From NCBI GenBank assembly GCA_023134875.1, contig JAGLUH010000022.1, positions 1 through 8,653 on the forward strand: a stretch of 8,653 nucleotides of DNA, written 5' to 3'. Below the pieces are notes generated by a model. The model was given only the letters and a program-made list of their open reading frames with translations, was not told where the DNA came from and made no database searches. Positions 1 to 5,700 of the stretch are shown in pieces; position 1 is the stretch's first letter, and the number at the start of each line of letters is the position of its first letter. This DNA is from Candidatus Zixiibacteriota bacterium (lineage in GTDB: Bacteria; Zixibacteria; MSB-5A5; CAIYYT01). The position numbers and the translations under genes are program-made.

Positions 1-23
1 AGGTTCAAATCCTGCCCCCGCTA
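1..23 (+). tRNA. 3' end of a tRNA (or tRNA-like) gene, truncated by the window edge
   Basis: The first 23 bases read as the end of a tRNA. There are three bases of a T-stem 5' strand (AGG), a 7-nt T-loop TTCAAAT with the canonical TTC start, the T-stem 3' strand CCTGC, seven acceptor-stem bases CCCCGCT and a discriminator A. The CCA tail is not encoded (TTC follows). A T-run at 29-34 may help termination. Anticodon and D arm lie outside the window, so the isotype cannot be named, and a tmRNA 3' end cannot be fully excluded. The antisense strand gives the GAGFEP peptide that is typical of tRNAs read backwards. Confidence 0.72.
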
Positions 24-333
24 TTCTGTTTTTTGGAAGTTCCCTAACTCCACAAGTTTCAAGCACATCAAGCATATTTGCCCTGGCTTTGATATTAAGG
101 TATTTGCTGCCTTGTCTCTCCTCGGGGGTCAGTTCAAGGGTACCGATCATCCGGGCAAGCTTCTGGCGGGCGGCAACAACATCTTTCGCGATTAACTGGG
201 GCAGATCCCTGAATTTCCGAGTTACCAGATTTGCGTCGATGTTGAGATTCTCTATGTAGGTAAAGGTGGATTGAGACTTCAGCTGCTGTTGGAACTTTCT
301 TATCTCACGCCGTTTCGTGACGATGCTGGTCAT
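1..333 (-). pseudogene. Remnant of a hypothetical protein gene, broken by the IS256 junction
   Basis: One minus-strand frame is open from an ATG at 333 to the window edge (111 codons). From about 285 down to 30 it looks like genuine protein: helical and charged, including LPQLIAKDVVAARQKLARM and KARANMLDVLETCGV. The part upstream of about 285 is antisense to the transposase gene, and the ATG at 333 has no ribosome binding site, so the real N-terminus was probably removed at the IS junction. The last codons (below about 24) are antisense to the tRNA and give the artefactual GAGFEP. No family is recognised. The pattern of a helix, a linker, then a helix ending in a G-V motif loosely recalls phage small-terminase-like proteins such as the one at 8030-8506, but this is only an impression. 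Confidence 0.4.
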
Positions 334-1401
334 CGTCTGGTGGTGCGCAACGGTTGGTTGCCACCGCGGGAGATTCTCAGCGGAGTTGGGCAGTTGCGGA
401 TCAAGCAGCCGCGGGTGAATGATCGTCGTGACTCTCAGCGGTTTACCAGCCGGATACTTCCGCCGTTCATGCGTCGGGTGCCGAGTATTGATTCGTTGAT
501 TCCGGCGTTGTATCTCAAGGGTATTTCGACGGGAGATTTCAGCGAGGCGTTGGCGGCCATCCTGGGAGAGAACGCGATCGGCTTGTCGGCAACAAATATA
601 GTTCGTCTCAAGGCGGGTTGGGAGGATGAGTATCGGCAGTGGTCGAAGCGCGATCTTTCGGGCAAGCAGTATGTTTACCTGTGGGCTGATGGGATTTACT
701 TCAACGTTCGTCTGGAGCGGGATCGTCCGTGCATGCTGGTGATCATGGGGACGTTAGCGGACGGGACCAAGGAGCTGGTAACAGTTTATGATGGTCACCG
801 CGAGAGCAAGGAGTCTTGGCGCGAGGTTCTTGGTGATCTTCAGATGCGTGGGTTGAAGTCGGGTCCGAAGCTGGCAGTGGGAGATGGTGCCTTGGGTTTC
901 TGGGCCGCTCTGGAGGAGATTTATCCGGCGACGCGGCATCAGCGCTGCTGGGTTCACAAGACGGCCAACGTGTTGGACAAACTGCCCAAGCGGGTACAAC
1001 CGCACGCCAAGCGCATGCTTCACGAGATGTACCTGGCACCGACAAAAGCGGATGCCGAACGCGCCTATAAAGCGTTCCTGGCGCACTATGGCGCCAAGTA
1101 TCCCAAAGCCTGCGACTGCTTGAGAAAGGACCGGGAGGTGCTTTTTACGTTTTATGACTTCCCGGCCGAACACTGGGCGCACATTCGCACCACCAACCCG
1201 ATTGAGTCGACCTTTGCGACCGTGCGTCATCGGACCCGCCAGACGAAAGGTTGCGGCTCGAGGCTGGCAACCTTGACGATGGTATTCAAGCTGTCACGTC
1301 AGGCGGAGAAACACTGGCGACGGCTCAACGCTTACAAACTCATTCCGAAGGTTATTGAAGGCATGAAATTCGTTGATGGAAAACTGAAAGAAGCCGCTTA
1401 G
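271..1401 (+). CDS. IS256-family (mutator-type) DDE transposase, N-terminally truncated
   Basis: The product of an IS256-family transposase cuts and joins the ends of its element by the DDE mechanism. The family block VVRNGWLPPREI is at residues 24-35 and PALYLKGISTGDFSEAL at 78-94. Asp in WADG (D140) and VGDG (D205) and Glu in TTNPIES (E312) form the catalytic triad, with the CWVHK motif at 226-230. Length is 376 aa; family members usually exceed 400. The missing part is the N-terminal segment of about 30-60 residues that precedes the RNG block. The only usable start is a TTG at 271, preceded by AAGGTGGA directly next to it, and the frame stays open upstream without an ATG. This fits a 5' deletion rather than a natural start. 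Activity is doubtful. Confidence 0.85.
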   Translation: MRLQLLLELSYLTPFRDDAGHRLVVRNGWLPPREILSGVGQLRIKQPRVNDRRDSQRFTSRILPPFMRRVPSIDSLIPALYLKGISTGDFSEALAAILGENAIGLSATNIVRLKAGWEDEYRQWSKRDLSGKQYVYLWADGIYFNVRLERDRPCMLVIMGTLADGTKELVTVYDGHRESKESWREVLGDLQMRGLKSGPKLAVGDGALGFWAALEEIYPATRHQRCWVHKTANVLDKLPKRVQPHAKRMLHEMYLAPTKADAERAYKAFLAHYGAKYPKACDCLRKDREVLFTFYDFPAEHWAHIRTTNPIESTFATVRHRTRQTKGCGSRLATLTMVFKLSRQAEKHWRRLNAYKLIPKVIEGMKFVDGKLKEAA

Positions 1402-1430
1402 ACTGAGACTATGAGGAAACGCTCAAAAAA

Positions 1431-1457
1431 CCAATCCACAACTATTGACAATAGCTC
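1431..1457 (+). repeat. Probable right terminal inverted repeat of the IS256-family element
   Basis: Thirty bases after the transposase stop is an A-rich run and then CCAATCCACAACTATTGACA, continuing to a terminal ATAGCTC. This resembles the ends of IS256-group elements, where ATCCACAAC...TTGACAATAGCTC-like sequence is common (family knowledge, recalled). A small dyad CTATTG-A-CAATAG lies at its outer edge. The exact outer border is uncertain by a few bases because the left end is absent and cannot be aligned with it. Confidence 0.5.
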
Positions 1458-1494
1458 TCGTTTGAACGGTCAAGCCTTCTGCAATTAGCTTATT

Positions 1495-2178
1495 CTATGC
1501 TCCTCTTAGTACGGGTTCATTTCCGCTTGATATTATATCAATCTCCTGAATTGATCGAATAGGAATCCGACAGTGCTCTGGCATTGAGGCTCCCTCGCTG
1601 ACGGTCCAGCCACTGTCATAGAGGATTCTCGGTCTACCGATATCAATCTCTTCAAGCTCCCCATAAGTATTCAAAAAGCGAATCTTTACCTTTGAATCGA
1701 CTTTCGAGGCAAATAAAAGTAGTGTGAAAGCGACATATTCCTTCAAGGCAGTTGGTGTCTTTGAGTTGAAGAAAGTCTGCTTGCCCATGAAAAGAACTTC
1801 CTGCAATTTTGAAGCCATCATGGATTCTATTTTGATTCTGGCGCCCTTCACAGCTTGCAGCGATCTTTCCCCCGCTATCTGTTCCAGAAGAAGTGCGCCA
1901 ACGTGTATCGCGCCCAATTCTGCGGACGTTAGCTGCTGAATAATTGAGTGCTTCGTTAGGATGCGGTAGCCACCGACTTCGCGATCATAGTGGATGGGAA
2001 AGCCCGCCGCTGCAAGTGAATTGACATATCGATACGCTGTTCGCTCAGTGACCCGACATTCCCTTTGTATTGTCCTGATGGACAGAGAACGTCTGCTACT
2101 AAGTAGCTGTAAAATGACCAAAAGATTTTCCATCTTCGACATGAGCGGTGCGGGAAGGATGTTACTTCCTTCCCACAC
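1495..2178 (-). CDS. DeoR/HTH_11 transcriptional regulator with a degenerate WYL-type effector domain
   Basis: A predicted cytoplasmic DNA-binding regulator of about 227 aa. The N-terminal winged HTH is typical of the HTH_11/DeoR fold: ENLLVILQLLSSRRSLSI, then RTIQRECRVTERTAYRYVNS, then a wing ending GFPIHYDREVGGYRI. The C-terminal half (VKIRFLNTYGELEEIDIG, then RPRILYDSGWTVSEG, then RIPIRSIQEIDI) follows the WYL pattern, but WYL itself reads WTV and the protein stops right after it, so the WCX extension of full-length WYL regulators is missing. An in-frame GTG at 2184 touches the ribosome binding site, whereas the GTG at 2178 sits 6 nt after AAGGGGGG (2191-2184), so 2178 is preferred. An ATG at 2142 lacks a ribosome binding site. 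The gene starts 27 nt after the peptide gene stop, so the two are probably co-transcribed. Its effector is unknown; WYL domains in other proteins bind nucleotides or nucleic-acid ligands. Confidence 0.8.
   Translation of the reverse strand: MWEGSNILPAPLMSKMENLLVILQLLSSRRSLSIRTIQRECRVTERTAYRYVNSLAAAGFPIHYDREVGGYRILTKHSIIQQLTSAELGAIHVGALLLEQIAGERSLQAVKGARIKIESMMASKLQEVLFMGKQTFFNSKTPTALKEYVAFTLLLFASKVDSKVKIRFLNTYGELEEIDIGRPRILYDSGWTVSEGASMPEHCRIPIRSIQEIDIISSGNEPVLRGA
2152..2174 (-). repeat. Perfect 8-bp inverted repeat at the start of the WYL-type regulator gene
   Basis: GGGAAGGA and TCCTTCCC are separated by 7 nt. The dyad lies just inside the GTG-initiated reading frame and 30-50 nt after the peptide gene stop. 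There is no T-run, so it is not a standard terminator. It may be an operator for autoregulation, or an mRNA hairpin that tunes translation of the regulator relative to the peptide. If the true start is the ATG at 2142, it would lie in the leader. The pairing is seen directly; the role is inferred. Confidence 0.5.
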
Positions 2179-2205
2179 TCTCACCCCCCTTCGAGATTAC
2201 CCGTC

Positions 2206-2442
2206 TCAGAAAATGACGCTCCGAATTAGTGCCATTAGGTCCGAGATGTCCATTGGCGGTTCTTCAGAGGAATCCTTTGGCAACAAGGTATCAGGCTCGC
2301 AGGTATCTCCATCGCAGCCGGTACCCCCATTTCCCTCAGCCAGTGCGTAGTCTGCTGGCGGTACAACCCCAATGATACTGGCAACACAAAGGGCAAGTAT
2401 CAGACAGATACCTACGTTGATGAGTGATTTTGAGTTTCGCAT
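2206..2442 (-). CDS. Small secreted acidic peptide with a dockerin-like C-terminal half-repeat
   Basis: A 78-residue protein of unknown function. It has a short basic start (MRNSKS), a hydrophobic core (about residues 7-27) and an AxA signal-peptidase I site at ALA/EG after residue 35. There is no lipobox. The mature part of about 43 residues has roughly ten acidic and two basic residues and a cysteine pair CDGDTC (C43, C48). Its end aligns with a dockerin unit: a 12-residue loop (57-68) with D57, S59, E61, D65 and D68 at calcium-ligand positions, then ISDLMALIRSVIF as the helix. The ATG at 2442 is chosen because GGAGGAG lies 2 nt upstream (core GGAGG 4 nt away); the frame is open further upstream, but that part contains the predicted promoter and has no signal sequence. 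It lies between the kinase/AAA+ gene and the WYL-type regulator. Role unknown: signalling peptide, cohesin ligand or other secreted effector. Confidence 0.72.
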   Translation of the reverse strand: MRNSKSLINVGICLILALCVASIIGVVPPADYALAEGNGGTGCDGDTCEPDTLLPKDSSEEPPMDISDLMALIRSVIF

Positions 2443-2444
2443 AA

Positions 2445-2451
2445 CTCCTCC
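2445..2451 (-). promoter_or_regulatory. Ribosome binding site of the secreted peptide gene
   Basis: GGAGGAG is followed by TT and then ATG. It is the strongest Shine-Dalgarno match in the window and decides the peptide start at 2442 rather than any codon further upstream in the open frame. Confidence 0.75.
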
Positions 2452-2496
2452 AATAAGCTTATGGTTTCCGTTCACAGCTCTGCGGAGAAGCCCGCC

Positions 2497-2512
2497 TACA
2501 AGTCGCGTGCCG
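2497..2512 (-). promoter_or_regulatory. Candidate sigma54 (-24/-12) promoter for the peptide operon
   Basis: On the minus strand the sequence is CGGCACG-CGAC-TTGTA, against the consensus TGGCACG-N4-TTGCA. The -24 GG is present with the following CACG intact, the 10-nt gap to the -12 dinucleotide is exact, and TTG is present. Deviations are C for the first T and GT instead of GC at -13/-12. The predicted +1 is near 2486, giving a leader of 44 nt to the peptide ATG. Two palindromes upstream and a sigma54-activator-type gene next door support the reading. The -12 C is normally well conserved, so activity could be weak or strictly activator-dependent. Confidence 0.55.
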
Positions 2513-2605
2513 AAACTACGAGCTTGCGCACTCGCTCTCAATTGATTGTGAGGCAGCGTGTTAGAGTTGGTACGAGAGTAGCTAGTGGGAAATTCTACCA
2601 TCTCA

Positions 2606-2627
2606 AGCTTGCCATTATTGGCAAGCT
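2606..2627. promoter_or_regulatory. Proximal palindromic site AGCTTGCCA-N4-TGGCAAGCT
   Basis: Perfect 9-bp arms with a 4-nt spacer (TTAT), centre 2616.5. It shares the core TTGCCA-N4-TGGCAA with the site at 2672-2687. Neither strand has a T-run after it, so it is not a terminator. Its centre is about 130 bp upstream of the predicted start site of the peptide gene, a normal distance for an upstream activating sequence of a Fis-type-HTH enhancer-binding protein. The likeliest binder is the AAA+ regulator encoded immediately upstream; the WYL-type regulator is the alternative. Confidence 0.65.
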
Positions 2628-2648
2628 CTCTAAGAGCCCTTGGTAAGT

Positions 2649-2687
2649 CTTATAATTTGAAGAGATTAAGCTTGCCACATATGGCAA
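2649..2687 (-). promoter_or_regulatory. Alternative weak sigma70-like promoter overlapping the distal palindrome
   Basis: Minus strand: TGGCAA (poor -35, part of the distal palindrome), 17 nt, then TATAAG (good -10, 2654-2649). If used, the two palindromes would sit over the -35 and just after the start site, which is a repressor layout. The poor -35 makes this less attractive than the -24/-12 element, but it should be tested alongside it. Confidence 0.25.
2672..2687. promoter_or_regulatory. Distal palindromic site TTGCCA-N4-TGGCAA
   Basis: Perfect 6-bp arms with a 4-nt spacer (CATA), centre 2679.5. It is the second copy of the core found at 2606-2627. The centre-to-centre distance is 63 bp, an integral number (six) of helical turns, so both sites face the same side of the DNA. 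It lies about 194 bp upstream of the predicted peptide start site and 50 bp after the end of the kinase/AAA+ gene. Confidence 0.62.
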
Positions 2688-2736
2688 AGGCGAGGCTCAT
2701 CGCGGCACGGTCCTCTGACCCAAGAAGCGTAGTATG

Positions 2737-5700
2737 TCAGAATTCCTTTGAAATTCTGTATTTCTTAAGTCTTCTCCTCAGCGTAGAGAGGGGCATCCCA
2801 AGTTTTCTTGCTACCGCGGATTGATTCCAGTTGAGTTCACGTAGCAGTTTGTTAATCTCGCTCTTCTCAATTTCATGGGCTTTACGCTGAATGTAGTTAA
2901 CATTTCGAGATTCCTGACTCCTGGAGAAATCGCCAGGCAGGTCTTCAATGCCTATGATCCCCGGCGGGATCAAGAGAGTGAGCCTCTCAGCAAAATTGCG
3001 CAATTCGCGAACGTTTCCCGGCCAGACGTAGCTTGTGAGTAATGCTTTTGCCTCTGGAGAGAATGTGTACCGCTTCTTGCCGCCAAACACGCTGAGAAAG
3101 TGATCAATCAGTTTCATGATGTCATCGGCTCGTTCTCTCAGAGGGGGTATCTTTAGCTCTACGGTGTTGATTCGATAGTACAGGTCTTCTCGAAATTGCT
3201 TGTCTGCAATTAGTTTTTGCAGATCCTGATTAGTAGCCGATATGAGCCTCACATCTACACTGACACATCTATTGCTGCCAAGCCTTTCAAACTCCTGGTT
3301 TTCCAACACACGAAGCACCTTTGCCTGTGTTGGCAGAGGCATCGCCCCGATTTCGTCAAGAAGGAGGGTGCCACCATCAGCCGCCTCGAACTTCCCTCCC
3401 CGCGGCAAAACACCTGTTGCTGCCCCCTTTTCAACACCGAACAGCTCGGACTCGAGCATTGATCCTCCCAGCGAGGCACAATTTAGTTTCACAAAGGGTG
3501 CTTCGCTCCGGCCACTCTGCTGGTGAATCATGTCTGCGAGCAATTCCTTTCCGGTACCGCTCTCCCCCACCAACAAAACAGAACTTGTTGAATTGGCAAT
3601 CAACGGTAGCTTCTGCAGCAAATCGATAACATGAGGATCTTGACTGATGAAGGGGGTCTTGATGCCATGCGCTTGCAGTGTTCTAATCGACTCGATGTTC
3701 TCAGATTCCAATCTTCGAACATGGCGAGCGTGGTCCAACGCAATCGCCGCAAAGTTCCCCACAGCTTTGATCATTTCATAGTCTTCGGATGAAAACAGGC
3801 CTGACAGAACATGATGATCAAGGTACAGTGCACCGACAAGCTCATCCCGAGTAAGTAGGGGAATACACGCAACCGAAAGAATATTATGTTGGATTACGCT
3901 TTTGTACTCTCGAGTGGTCTCATTCTTTGTCGCATCTTCAACTAAGCATGGTTCTCCGTTTCCATAGACCGAGTCAATCACGTTTCTGCTAATACTTTTG
4001 ATATCGCTGATACTTTGGTCGTCGCAGTCATATGAAGCGTCAACGCGTAGCCTATTACCGCCACTGTCCGCGATAAGCAGCGCCCCTCTCTCAGCGCCAG
4101 TGACGCGGATAGCATATTTGAGAATCTCCGCCTGGACTTCCTTGTACTCGGACAGGGAGTTCAGCAGGTTGCTGATTTCAAAGAGCGCTTTCAGTTTAAT
4201 CGAACCCTTGGCGTCTTGTCGCCTGACCGAAGTCAATCGCTTTTCCAGACGCTTCGAAATCGCCAAATTACTGAGACATCGAGCAAGATACAGTGATTCT
4301 TCAAGAAACTTCGTGGCCAGCCTGTGGTTTTCGCCACGTGCATAATGACTAGCTATCAAGTCGGAGACCGTTATGGCATCGAAGAGAAGACTCGCTCGCC
4401 GCAAGCTTAGATACGATTGCTTGAGTTTCGATATAGCTTCACCGTCCCGCTGTCCTGCTGAAAGCAACCAGTAGTCAACGAGATATCTTGTCGCAAGTGT
4501 AAATGGAGTCGCATCAGCAAGGAGGTAGTCTTTCAGATCTGATTGGCGTTCGAGGTAAGCAAGTGCCTCCTTTTCTTCCCCAGACGCAGTTAGGCAAAAC
4601 AGGCATTTGGATGCGCCCAGATAATTGTGCATTGCCACAGACTCGTCTAAAACCTCTACCACCTGGTCGATATCAAGTGTTTCAACCTCTGGAGCTGATA
4701 TCTGCAACAATAGAAGCCTTGCCTCCACCGCTAATACTCTGTCCCCAACTCTTTCGAAGATCTCATGTGCCTCTTTTGCGGCACTTAATGCCTGTTCATA
4801 GTTTCCACGCCAATGATAGAGCATCGCAAGATAAAGCAGGGCTTTACCCTTGTGACCATCGTTTTCCAGCGTAGATGACATACGCAGTGCACTGGTGAGA
4901 TCAGCAAAGGCCGCATCAGTATTTGATCTTCGCAGATTTGACCACCCCCTCTGCAGGTAATAGGCAGCTATACCAGCAATATGACCAGCTCTAACCTCTG
5001 TATTAAGAAGTTTAGTCAAGTTGAGATCAGCGAGATCATAGCGCCCCAAGAGAGTGTAGCATGACGCCAGGGCAAAATAAGCGAACGTGTTCTTCATAGT
5101 ATCTGTTGAATCGGAATTTAGCTTCAGAGCGGTCTCTGCACTCTCGATACAATCCGGGTAGGTCCCCAAATCAAAGTAGGTGTAAGCCAGATTGTTGTAA
5201 AGTGCAACTGGCTTCTTGAGACTTCCAGACCTCTCCAAGAAACGAACCCCTTCGCGGAACACCTCCTTCGCGTCTTCCAGCCGCCCAACCGCACGGTAAA
5301 CAAGTCCAACAAGATTGCAGGTGCGGGAGTAAAAGTCTACGTACCCCGCTGTCTTGGCGATCCGTTCAATGGCCTTTAGCCGTCCGAGGGCTCGTGTCGG
5401 CTGTCCCATTGCATAATAAATCCACAATCGCTTGTGTAGTATTCTCAGTCGGTCGCGATGGAGATTATGATGACGCGCCAACTGCCAGGCTTCGTGCAAT
5501 ACCTGCCTATAATAACGGCCTTTTTGCTCCTTCCAATTCATGTCAGCCAAATCGCACAGGACAGAGACGCGCTTTCTTGCAGGTAGTTTGCCCGTTGCAA
5601 GTGCTTTATTGTAGCAATCATGTGCGGTTCCAACCTGGCCGCAGGCTCTATATAGTTGACCAGCCTTTACCAGCAGAGACGATCTGAAACCTTTCGCCAG

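Larger units (their letters stand above)
271..1457 (+). mobile_element. IS256-family insertion sequence, truncated at its left end
   Basis: The element consists of a transposase gene missing its N-terminal part plus a right terminus of about 56 bp. No left terminal repeat is visible upstream of 271. The base composition there belongs to a different, minus-strand reading frame, so the left junction lies between about 265 and 300. With one end gone the copy should not move on its own, although an intact catalytic core could act on other copies. Target-site duplications cannot be assessed. Confidence 0.7.

Noticed and set aside
2535..2548. IHF site between the palindromes and the -24/-12 element
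   Set aside because: Only the AATCAA half matches; the TTR half of the consensus is missing. The place (about -60) would be right, but the match is too weak.
2206..2601. A longer 131-residue start for the peptide gene
   Set aside because: The extra 53 residues have no ribosome binding site, bury the signal peptide inside the protein and overlap the -24/-12 element. The ATG at 2442 has GGAGGAG and begins a proper signal peptide.
2606..2627. Reading the long palindrome as a terminator of the kinase/AAA+ gene
   Set aside because: No T-run follows on either strand, and the same core with another spacer recurs at 2672-2687, which fits a protein-binding site.
3217..3629. Several overlapping frames antisense to the AAA+ domain (and others along the kinase gene, and inside the transposase gene)
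   Set aside because: They lie wholly within strongly supported genes, have no recognisable domains or ribosome binding sites, and are explained by the codon pattern of the opposite strand.
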